Positions 35,341 to 42,372 of a stretch of 58,982 nucleotides of DNA are shown piece by piece. Every line of letters starts with the position of its first letter. Within the stretch, counting starts at the first letter, position 1. This stretch comes from BS750m-G62 sp964577175. GTDB taxonomy: Bacteria; Planctomycetota; Phycisphaerae; FEN-1346. The notes under the pieces are model-generated. The model did no database searches, was not told where the DNA came from, and saw nothing but the letters and a program-made list of their open reading frames with translations. The DNA is taken from positions 1-58,982 of the forward strand of contig CAZNYC010000006.1 in NCBI GenBank assembly GCA_964577175.1. Direction: 5' to 3'. Position numbers and translations under genes: made by a program.

Positions 35341-35640
35341 TTTCCCGCGCGGCGGGTCTATGTTATTTCCCGCGCGGCGGGTCTATGTTATTTCCCGCGC
35401 GGCGGGTCTCCGCACCCGCNNNNNNNNNNNNNNNNNNNNNNNNNNNNNNNNNNNNNNNNNNNNNNNNNNNNNNNNNNNNNNNNNNNNNNNNNNNNNNNNN
35501 NNNNNNNNNNNNNNNNNNNATTTCCCGCGCGGCGGGTCTATGTTATTTCCCGCGCGGCGGGTCTCCGCACCCGCCGCGCACAAGACGGGCTATGCGTGAG
35601 GCGCGGTGGCCCGGGAGAACCACCGCGCGGGAAGCGCGAC
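35341..35640. repeat. 25-bp tandem array of a palindrome arm, interrupted by an assembly gap
   Basis: The unit TTTCCCGCGCGGCGGGTC + TATGTTA (25 bases) starts at 35341, 35366 and 35391, and again at 35521 and 35546 beyond the N run. The units flanking the gap end instead in the complete palindrome GGCGGGTCTCCGCACCCGCC. Another half palindrome lies at 35600-35640. The 344-base gap between the small frame and rnc contains no gene. Confidence 0.9.
35420..35519. other. Assembly gap (100 N)
   Basis: Exactly 100 undetermined bases inside the tandem array, so the true copy number is unknown. Confidence 0.98.
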
Positions 35641-35667
35641 CTTTGGGCGTCAAGGGTGCCCTGCAGG

Positions 35668-36405
35668 TTAGGCATCGTCCGACGTGTCGGCCTTGCCCTC
35701 GACGCACTCGGTTTCCTGCTCGAGCCGTCCGAGGACTCGCAGGGCCTCCATGGCGGCGCGCTGCTCGGCGGTCTTCTTGCTGGGTCCCCATGCGCTCGGG
35801 TACCGGCGGCCGCGGATGACGACGGCGATCTCGAACGCCTTGGCGTGGTCGGGGCCCTTCTCGTCGAGGAGTTCGTACTGCGGGGTGGCGCCCAGGTCGT
35901 GCTGGGCGTGCTGTTGAAGCAGGGACTTGTAGTTGAGGCGGTGCTCGCCCGCCATCACCCGCTCGATTTCCTCTTCCATGTGGGCCAGGATGAACCGCCG
36001 GGCCGGTTCCAGGCCGCCGTCCAGGTACACCGCCCCGACGAGCGCCTCGTAGGCGCACGAGGTGAGGCTCGCGGGCAGGTTCGGCGCCTCGATGATGCCT
36101 TTGCCGAGGTCCAGGTGCTCGACCACGCCCAGGCGGTCCGCGACGCGGGCGCAGGTCTCACGGCTGACGACGACGCTCTTGATGCGCGTCAGTTCGCCTT
36201 CCAGGAAGTCCGGGAACCGGTGGAAGAGTTCCTCGCAGATGACGAGGCCGAGAACGGCGTCGCCGAGGAACTCCAGCCGCTCGTTCGACGCCAGCCGGTC
36301 GTCGGCGACGCTGGCGTGCGTCAGCGCGCTGGTGAGCAGGTCGAGATCGTTGAACCGGTAATCGAGCAGGGTCTGTACGGCTTCCAGGGTATCGGGATGC
36401 TTCAA
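35668..36405 (-). CDS. rnc: Ribonuclease III
   Basis: A 245-residue cytoplasmic double-strand-specific RNase, normal length. The RNase III signature NERLEFLGDAVLG (catalytic acidic residues) is at 41-53, and the second acidic cluster is in AYEALVGAVYLDGG. The C-terminal double-stranded RNA-binding domain (about 155-230) includes NYKSLLQQHAQ, PQYELLDEKGPDHAKAFEIA and KKTAEQRAAMEAL. A short acidic tail follows. It processes rRNA precursors and structured mRNAs, and the many hairpin repeats of this genome would be potential substrates when transcribed (inference). The start is a TTG at 36405 with GAGGAG 9 bases upstream. A promoter lies at 36455-36482. Confidence 0.93.
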   Translation of the reverse strand: MKHPDTLEAVQTLLDYRFNDLDLLTSALTHASVADDRLASNERLEFLGDAVLGLVICEELFHRFPDFLEGELTRIKSVVVSRETCARVADRLGVVEHLDLGKGIIEAPNLPASLTSCAYEALVGAVYLDGGLEPARRFILAHMEEEIERVMAGEHRLNYKSLLQQHAQHDLGATPQYELLDEKGPDHAKAFEIAVVIRGRRYPSAWGPSKKTAEQRAAMEALRVLGRLEQETECVEGKADTSDDA

Positions 36406-36454
36406 CGCAAGGCTCCTCTTCTGAATTCGCGATCCCGCCCCCGATTAATCGACC

Positions 36455-36482
36455 ATTCTAGGCATCCGGCATAAGGGGTCAA
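36455..36482 (-). promoter_or_regulatory. Promoter for rnc
   Basis: On the minus strand TTGACC (36482-36477) and TAGAAT (36460-36455) are 16 bases apart. The leader would be about 40 bases. Confidence 0.5.
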
Positions 36483-36606
36483 TCCAAAACGCGGGGAGCG
36501 GGGCGGACCGGCCCGCCTTCGTAAGATGACGGGTACCCTGCCGTGCGTGAGATTCGCCCCCGCGAAAAGCCTTGACCCCCGCCCCCGCCCCATCCACACT
36601 TTCGCC

Positions 36607-37365
36607 ATGGCACGCGCCTCCGCGACCCGCCGGAAGAAGCGCCTCCTCCGGGCGACGACTGCCGCGGCGGTCCTCGCCGTCACCGTGGCGGTGCTCCTCG
36701 TCAAAGCCACGCCCGACGTCTACGAGCGGACGGTCCCGATGGGCCCGGACCGCCAGGCGTTCCGGGCGTTCAACCGCCGGGTGGTCAACCACGCCGGGAA
36801 CGTCCTGCTCGACGAGAGCGGGGGCACGCGGCTGGACCTGGCGGTGACCGAGGCGATGGTCAACGCCCGCATCGCGGTGTTCCTGGCCGAGGAGCGGCAG
36901 GGGGGCCGGCCGGTGCCCGAGGTCCTGGAGCGCCTGCGCGTCGGCTTCGAACCGGGGGCCGTCGTCCTCGCTGCGCGCCTCGGCGAGGGGTGGTCCCAGG
37001 TCGTCCTCGCGCAGTGGCTGCACCTGTCGGCGGACGAGAAGGGACGGCTCGTCGCCGAACCCGCCGGCACGCGGGCCGGCCGCCTGCCCCTGCCGGGCGG
37101 CGTGCTCGGCCTGCTGCGGACCGCGGCCGCCGACGTCCTCGACCCCGACGAACCGGCCGACCGCCCGGACGCGGCGCCGGGGGAGACAACGGCGCGGGCG
37201 ACCGCCGACGAACACGTCCGCCTCGTTGACGCCATCCTCGACGCCCTCGCCGGCCGGCCCGTCCCGCTCGGCAAAGGCAAGCGGCGGATCGTTCTGGAAT
37301 GCGTCGAGGTCGACCGCGGGGTCCTGCGGATGACGGGCCGGAGAGCGGAGGAGATGGAATCGTAG
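36607..37365 (+). CDS. Hypothetical membrane-anchored protein
   Basis: A 252-residue protein with a basic N-terminus (MARASATRRKKR) and one membrane helix (about residues 18-35), then an extracytoplasmic domain. The phrase LAVTEAMVNARIAVFLAEE recalls the lipid-binding-like YpmS/DUF2140 pattern, where a helix follows VTExxxN, but the match is weak. The middle is Gly/Leu/Arg-rich and the C-terminus ends RRIVLECVEVDRGVLRMTGR. The ATG at 36607 was chosen over 36526 because the upstream residues look like repeat-derived or non-coding sequence. No partner gene is adjacent. Function unknown. Confidence 0.6.
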   Translation: MARASATRRKKRLLRATTAAAVLAVTVAVLLVKATPDVYERTVPMGPDRQAFRAFNRRVVNHAGNVLLDESGGTRLDLAVTEAMVNARIAVFLAEERQGGRPVPEVLERLRVGFEPGAVVLAARLGEGWSQVVLAQWLHLSADEKGRLVAEPAGTRAGRLPLPGGVLGLLRTAAADVLDPDEPADRPDAAPGETTARATADEHVRLVDAILDALAGRPVPLGKGKRRIVLECVEVDRGVLRMTGRRAEEMES

Positions 37366-37452
37366 TGCCGCGCTGCACAGACGTTTTGTGAGGTGGGACC
37401 GCCGGCGAGGGTTATTGAGGTCGGTTTAACCAATGTCACACGAATCAAGATT

Positions 37453-37545
37453 GTCATTCTGAGCGAGCGCAGCAAGCGAAGAATCTCGCCGTGGCTGTGC
37501 CGTTTGGCGCACGGCGGGTGCGGAGACCCGCCGCGAGGCCGAAGA
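37453..37545. repeat. GTCATTCTGAG-family copy, left of orphan gene, fused to a palindrome
   Basis: GTCATTCTGAGCGAGCGCAG to GAATCTCGCCGTGGC (37453-37495) is the left arm and part of the centre of the family. It runs into a GCGGGTGCGGAGACCCGCCG palindrome (37514-37535) instead of its own right arm. Its inverted mate is at 38217-38259. Confidence 0.8.
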
Positions 37546-37589
37546 ACGGTCGGTAAACGGCGGCCGAGGTCTTGCGGATAACCTTCCAG

Positions 37590-38099
37590 TCACGATTTCA
37601 CCTTGTCCCTGTAAAACGTTTGAGCCAACCTCAAGTAAGTTTTTGTGTCCACTGGCTCGGTGGGGACGAGTAAGCCGTTTTGCTGAAGTTTCTTGAAAGA
37701 TGATTCTACTGCTTCAGGTGTGCCCCCATATGCCCAGCGAAGGCCGATCTCATGTTTCAAGGTTGTGTGGACCATGATTAGCAGATCTGTTTCATCACAC
37801 AGTGCCCTGAGTTCCTTTTCGATGATCTCGGGATGAGACGTAGCAAAATCCCATGCAGGAGAAGGCTTTTGGTATTCGTCGGAAAACAACTCTTTGTCCA
37901 ATGCCACTGCGAGAGGTGCGGCTTGATCCCCGTATGACTGCGTCAACCTCTTTTCGAGGCGGACGAAGGTGGCAAAGCGAACGGCTTCTCCAGCCTTCTC
38001 CAATTGCTTCATGAGTGCCCCAGCGTATAAGAACCTCAAAAGCCAGCCTATCCCAAGTAAGGCTAATGCCGCGATGACTGCAATGAGAAAGTAGGTCAT
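37590..38099 (-). CDS. Lower-GC orphan membrane-anchored protein between inverted repeats
   Basis: A 169-residue protein with an N-terminal membrane helix (FLIAVIAALALLGIGWLLRFL, residues 4-24) and a mostly helical cytoplasmic-type domain (EKAGEAVRFATFVRLEKRL, then HPEIIEKELRALCDETDLLI). Codons are far less G/C-biased at the third position than in neighbouring genes, a sign of transfer. It sits between two inverted copies of the GTCATTCTGAG repeat (37453-37495 and 38217-38259). GGAG is 10 bases before the ATG, with GAGGG closer. No family recognised; function unknown. Confidence 0.65.
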   Translation of the reverse strand: MTYFLIAVIAALALLGIGWLLRFLYAGALMKQLEKAGEAVRFATFVRLEKRLTQSYGDQAAPLAVALDKELFSDEYQKPSPAWDFATSHPEIIEKELRALCDETDLLIMVHTTLKHEIGLRWAYGGTPEAVESSFKKLQQNGLLVPTEPVDTKTYLRLAQTFYRDKVKS

Positions 38100-38216
38100 C
38101 CCTCAATCTCCTTGTCAGCCCGCACAACCAAGCACGGCGCCCAGGGCCGCGTGGCTATGAAGAGGAAGACGCCCATGCCACGCAAGCGTGACCGTGCGCC
38201 CAACGAAACGGCAAAG

Positions 38217-38259
38217 GCCACGGCGAGATTCTTCGCTCGCTTCGCTCGCTCAGAATGAC
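38217..38259. repeat. GTCATTCTGAG-family copy, right of orphan gene
   Basis: GCCACGGCGAGATTCTTCGC to CTCAGAATGAC, the inverted mate of 37453-37495 with two mismatches over 43 bases. Confidence 0.85.
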
Positions 38260-38285
38260 ACGCGTGAGCTGGACTTCTGGTGGAC

Positions 38286-39521
38286 TCAGTAGTCCGCCGC
38301 CTTTCGCAGGAAGCGCTCCACGGCCAGGCCGAGTTGGCGGCCGACGGTTACGTACCCCTCGCGGGTGCTGTGCGGCGTCTGCCAGCCGGTCTCCATCGTG
38401 ACGGCCACGAGCGGGCCGTCGAGGTGGGCATCCACCCAGTTCTTGGAGATGCGTTTCCAGTTCTCATCGTACCCGGCGCCGCTTTCGCGGGTCTGGCCGC
38501 GGAACCCCAGGGGGGCGGTCATCTCGGCCCCGGCGGCGGCCGTCAGCGCGTCCAGCAGGTCCTGCCGCCGCGGCGAAAGGTGGTCGCGCGGGCAGATGTA
38601 GAAGAAGACCTCCTGGTCCCGCTTGCCGGGGCCCGGGTTGTGCAGGTCGATAAAGACCGTGAGCCGTGCCCGTGGGCTGAGGTCGCGCAGCATCCGTTGG
38701 GCGGCGGCGACGGCGTGCCAGTGCGGCTCGTCGGACCAGTCGCGGTTGTGGTCCTGCGGATGCTGGTTCTTCCCGCCTGCCCCGCGGACCACGTTGTCCA
38801 CGTCCATGATGGGCACGATGACCGTGCGGCATTGCCGGCGGAGGGTGCGGGCGCGCGGCGAGCGGGAGCACAGCCATCGCGTGAAGCCGTCCGCGACCCA
38901 ACTCGCCCCCGATTCCCACGCGTGCTGCCGGGCCTGGACCCAGAGAAGGACGGGCTTCCCGTCCGGCGCCTCGGGTTCGATGCGAAGGGCCGGCGTGGGC
39001 CGGTCCTCGCGCGTGCGGCAGAGGAGGAACCGCTCGGCGGCGTCGCACTGTTCGTCGGCATGGGCGAGGAGTGCCTCGGCGTGGCGGGGCAGGAACGGCG
39101 GTCCCCACGCGACGTACGCCTCCGACGCCGGCACCGTCAGCGCGTACGTCATCGTGTTCTTCGACCGCTTGCCGGGGGCGGTCTGGCGCCAAGACCGGCC
39201 GTCCAGGCTCCACGCGGCCCGGTCGGGCAGGGCGAACCCGCCGCCTTTCACCGTCAGGGTCAGGGTCTCGCCCGGCTCGATGCCGGTAACCTTGAAGAAC
39301 CACCAGCACCGCCAGCCTTTGCCGGGATGGTCGGCCGGCTGGATGCGCAGCGCCCGCTTCTGCTGGTCGACGGCGTCGACGTGGACGGAGCCGCCCGGGA
39401 AGTCGCTCTCGACCGCGAGATCGCCTGAGCGCGCAGGCACTGCCCCCGCGAGGAGCAGGGCGATGCAAACGGCGGCCGTCAGGATCCGACGGCCGCGGGG
39501 ACAACGGGCACCCTGCCGCAT
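38286..39521 (-). CDS. Secreted M14-family zinc carboxypeptidase
   Basis: A 411-residue protein with a Sec signal peptide (about residues 12-31). A beta-rich N-terminal domain (35-160; WRCWWFFKVTGIEPGETLTL) is typical of M14B/M14D cytosolic-carboxypeptidase-like enzymes. The peptidase domain has zinc ligands His200 and Glu203 in QARQHAWESG and His294 in FIDLHNPG, plus the catalytic Glu377 in TMETGWQT. HNRDW near 258 is the substrate Arg/Asn region. It probably trims C-terminal residues from peptides outside the cytoplasm. It begins one base after the gyrA stop on the same strand, so cotranscription with gyrA is likely. Confidence 0.87.
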   Translation of the reverse strand: MRQGARCPRGRRILTAAVCIALLLAGAVPARSGDLAVESDFPGGSVHVDAVDQQKRALRIQPADHPGKGWRCWWFFKVTGIEPGETLTLTVKGGGFALPDRAAWSLDGRSWRQTAPGKRSKNTMTYALTVPASEAYVAWGPPFLPRHAEALLAHADEQCDAAERFLLCRTREDRPTPALRIEPEAPDGKPVLLWVQARQHAWESGASWVADGFTRWLCSRSPRARTLRRQCRTVIVPIMDVDNVVRGAGGKNQHPQDHNRDWSDEPHWHAVAAAQRMLRDLSPRARLTVFIDLHNPGPGKRDQEVFFYICPRDHLSPRRQDLLDALTAAAGAEMTAPLGFRGQTRESGAGYDENWKRISKNWVDAHLDGPLVAVTMETGWQTPHSTREGYVTVGRQLGLAVERFLRKAADY

Positions 39522-39522
39522 G

Positions 39523-42063
39523 CTATGCCTCCTCGGCCTCGTCGGGTTCGGCGGCGACGCGGGCGACCGCGACGAGCGTATCGTCGTCGCCCAGGCGGAT
39601 GATCCGGACGCCCTGGGTATTGCGGCCGATGGGGCGGATGCTTTTCTTGTCGACGCCGATCCGCATGATCTGCCCGCGCTGAGTGATGAGCATGAGTTCG
39701 TCGCCGTCGCGGACGGTCATCATCGAGACGACCTTGCCGTTGCGCTTCGTGCTCTTGATGTTGATGATGCCCTTGCCGCCGCGGCTCTGGGTCCGGTACT
39801 CGCCGAAGTCCGTCCGCTTGCCGTACCCGTGCTCGCACACGGTCAGGAGGGTGGCGTCGGAATGGACGACGGCCATGCCGATGACCTCGTCGCCCTTCTT
39901 GAGGTGGATGCCCCGCACGCCGCGCGCGTTGCGGCCCATGCTGCGGACGTCGCCTTCCTTGAATCGGATGGCCATGCCCTCGCGCGTGCCCAGGACGATC
40001 TGGTCGTTGCCGTCGGTAATCGAGACGTCGATAAGTGTATCGTTCTTCGGGAGTTTGATGGCGATGATGCCGCCCCGCCGCGGGTTGCCGTATTCCGAGA
40101 GGGCCGTCTTCTTGATCGTCCCCTTGGCGGTGGCGAAGACGAGTTGCCGCTTGTCGTCGAACTCGCGGACGGGATGAAAGCCGGCGACCCACTCGTTCTG
40201 GCGGAGTTCGAGCAGGTTGGCCATCGCCCGGCCCTTGGCCTGGCGCGACATCTGCGGGATGTCGTACACCTTTTGCCAGTAGCACTGGCCGCGGTTCGTG
40301 AAGAACAGGATGTAGTCGTGCGTGGAGGCGACGAACATGTGCTCGACGAAGTCGCCTTCCTTGGCGGTGGAGCCGATGACCCCCTTGCCGCCGCGGCCCT
40401 GCCGGCGGTAACTCGTCAGGGGCATCCGCTTGATGTAGCCCTCGTGGCTGATGGTGACGACGCAGTTCTCCTCGGCGATGAGGTCCTCGAGGTCGAAGTC
40501 CTCGGCCTCGCCGACGATCTCCGTCCGCCGCGGGTCGCCGTACTTCTCCTTCATCTCGTAGATATCTTCGGCGATGATATTCAGGACGAGGCGCTCGTCG
40601 TGCAGGATGGACTCGTACTCCTCGATTCGCTCGCGGACCTCCACCCATTCGTCGCGGAGTTTCTCGACCTCCAGGCCCGTCAGCTGCTGCAGCCGCATGC
40701 CCAGGATGGCGTCGGCCTGTTTGCTCGAGAGGTGGAGGGCGTCCCTGGTGGCCTCGCGGAGCAGTTGGTTGGCCTTGCTGGTGCTCTTGCCGGGCAGGCT
40801 GCTGCTCTTGAACTTCCAGGCCTTCTTCATCAGCCGCTCTTTGGCGGTGGGTACGTCCGGGCTCTTCTTGATGATGGCGATGATCTCGTCGATGTTCGCC
40901 ACCGCATAGACCAGGCCGAACAGGATGTGCTCGCGGGCCCGGGCCTTCTTCAGCAGGAACACCGTCCGCCGACGGATGACCTCGATCCGGTGGTTCTTGT
41001 ACGCCACGAGCATGTCCTTGAGGGACATGGTGCGCGGCCGGCCCTTGTCGAGGGCGATGTTGATGATGGAAAAGGACGTCTGCAGCGGCGTGTGCTTGTG
41101 CAGTTGGTTCAGGACGACGCGGTCGTCCTCGCCTCGGCGGAGTTCGATGACGAGGCGCATGCCCTCGCGGTCGGACTCGTCGCGGATGTCCGAGATGCCC
41201 TCGATGGCCCCGTTCTTGACGCAGTCGGCGATGCGTTCGATGATCCGCGTCTTGATCTGGCCGTAGGGGATCTCCGTGACCACGATCTGGCTCTTCCCGC
41301 CGCGCGTCTCCTCGGCGTGGGCGCGGGCCCGGACGGTGATGGTGCCCCGGCCGGTGGTGTACCCTTCCTGGATGCCCTTGCGGCCGCAGATGAGGCCGCC
41401 GGTGGGGAAGTCCGGCCCCGTCACGATCTTCATCAGGTCCTTGACGGTGATGTCCGGGTTGTCGATGACGGCGATGGCGGCGTCGCAGATTTCCGTCAGG
41501 TTGTGCGGCGGGATGCTGGTGGCCATGCCCACCGCGATGCCGCTCGACCCGTTGCACAGGAGGTTCGGGAACTTGGCCGGCAGGACGGTCGGCTCGGTGC
41601 GGGTCTCGTCGTAGTTCGGCTCGAAGTCGACGGTGTCCTTGTCGATGTCCTCGATCATCTCGGTGGCGATCTGGGCCAGCCGGGCCTCGGTGTACCGCAT
41701 GGCGGCCGGCGGGTCGCCGTCGATCGACCCGAAGTTGCCCTGGCCCTCCACCACCGGGTACCGCTCGGAGAACGGCTGGGCCAGCCGCACCATCGTGGGG
41801 TACACGACCGCCTCGCCGTGCGGATGGTAGTTGCCGGAGGTGTCGCCGGCGATCTTGGCGCACTTGCGGAACCGGCTGCGGGGCCCCAGGCCGAGGTCGT
41901 TCATTGCCACCAGGATCCGCCGCTGGCTCGGCTTCAGGCCGTCGCGGACGTCGGGCAGGGCGCGGCTGACGATGACGCTCATCGCGTAGGTCAGGTACGC
42001 GTCCTTCATCTCCTCTTCGATGAAGAGTTCCTGGATGTTTTCGGGCTGGTTGAGTCGGGTCAC
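39523..42063 (-). CDS. gyrA: DNA gyrase subunit A
   Basis: An 846-residue protein of usual GyrA size. The winged-helix breakage domain includes YLTYAMSVIVSRALPDVRDG and the catalytic Tyr124 in AAMRYTEARL. The C-terminal beta-pinwheel carries a GyrA-box variant QGRGGKG (YRRQGRGGKGVIGS) and several GKG-type repeats, so gyrase rather than topoisomerase IV is favoured. At the quinolone-determining helix it reads HPHGEAVVYP, that is Ala85 and Pro89 at the positions of E. coli Ser83 and Asp87. The start is a GTG at 42063 preceded by AAAGGA; conserved residues begin within ten codons. gyrB is not in the window. M14 peptidase follows one base downstream. Confidence 0.94.
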   Translation of the reverse strand: MTRLNQPENIQELFIEEEMKDAYLTYAMSVIVSRALPDVRDGLKPSQRRILVAMNDLGLGPRSRFRKCAKIAGDTSGNYHPHGEAVVYPTMVRLAQPFSERYPVVEGQGNFGSIDGDPPAAMRYTEARLAQIATEMIEDIDKDTVDFEPNYDETRTEPTVLPAKFPNLLCNGSSGIAVGMATSIPPHNLTEICDAAIAVIDNPDITVKDLMKIVTGPDFPTGGLICGRKGIQEGYTTGRGTITVRARAHAEETRGGKSQIVVTEIPYGQIKTRIIERIADCVKNGAIEGISDIRDESDREGMRLVIELRRGEDDRVVLNQLHKHTPLQTSFSIINIALDKGRPRTMSLKDMLVAYKNHRIEVIRRRTVFLLKKARAREHILFGLVYAVANIDEIIAIIKKSPDVPTAKERLMKKAWKFKSSSLPGKSTSKANQLLREATRDALHLSSKQADAILGMRLQQLTGLEVEKLRDEWVEVRERIEEYESILHDERLVLNIIAEDIYEMKEKYGDPRRTEIVGEAEDFDLEDLIAEENCVVTISHEGYIKRMPLTSYRRQGRGGKGVIGSTAKEGDFVEHMFVASTHDYILFFTNRGQCYWQKVYDIPQMSRQAKGRAMANLLELRQNEWVAGFHPVREFDDKRQLVFATAKGTIKKTALSEYGNPRRGGIIAIKLPKNDTLIDVSITDGNDQIVLGTREGMAIRFKEGDVRSMGRNARGVRGIHLKKGDEVIGMAVVHSDATLLTVCEHGYGKRTDFGEYRTQSRGGKGIINIKSTKRNGKVVSMMTVRDGDELMLITQRGQIMRIGVDKKSIRPIGRNTQGVRIIRLGDDDTLVAVARVAAEPDEAEEA

Positions 42064-42337
42064 GTGGGGGGCGTCCTTTACGGTCCGCGTGTCGATGTAA
42101 GTGATTGCAAAATAGGGGCTTACAAGCCCCGTTTCGAGCCGCTCCCGGCCACGGACAGGATACCCGAAACGGCCCCGATTCTCAACGAAATTCGGCCCCG
42201 GTCTCGGGGCCCAAAATGCCCTTCCGGGCGCGGCGCCTTCCGCGCGGTGGGTCTCCGTACCCACCGCGCCGAAGCCGGTGGATCGCGGCGGGTGCGGAGA
42301 ACCGCCGCGCGCTCTCTGACCCGTGTCAGGCCTGCGG
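42064..42337. repeat. Divergent gap between gyrA and nadE with palindromic repeats
   Basis: On the minus strand just before gyrA is a GGGGCTTGTAAGCCCC hairpin followed by TATTTT (42102-42124). It could be an attenuator, or a terminator of unknown upstream transcription. Window-family palindromes GCGCGGTGGGTCTCCGTACC/CACCGCGC and GCGGCGGGTGCGGAGAACCG follow at 42238-42310. No gene is present. Confidence 0.6.
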
Positions 42338-42366
42338 TTGACCCGCGTCCCCGCCGGCCCTATCAT
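42338..42366 (+). promoter_or_regulatory. Promoter of nadE, placing the start point at the ATG
   Basis: TTGACC (42338-42343) and TATCAT (42361-42366) with a 17-base spacer. The expected start point, about seven bases after the -10 box, coincides with the A of the ATG at 42373, so a leaderless message is predicted. Confidence 0.55.
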
Positions 42367-42372
42367 GGCCCC

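Noticed and set aside
35341..35600. Considered as a CRISPR array because of regular direct repeats
   Set aside because: The units are contiguous without variable spacers and are derived from the local palindrome; no cas gene is nearby.
38623..42372. A very long plus-strand open frame running antisense to gyrA into nadE
   Set aside because: Open because G/C-rich third positions remove stops on the opposite strand; gyrA on the minus strand has full catalytic motifs and the real nadE start is at 42373.
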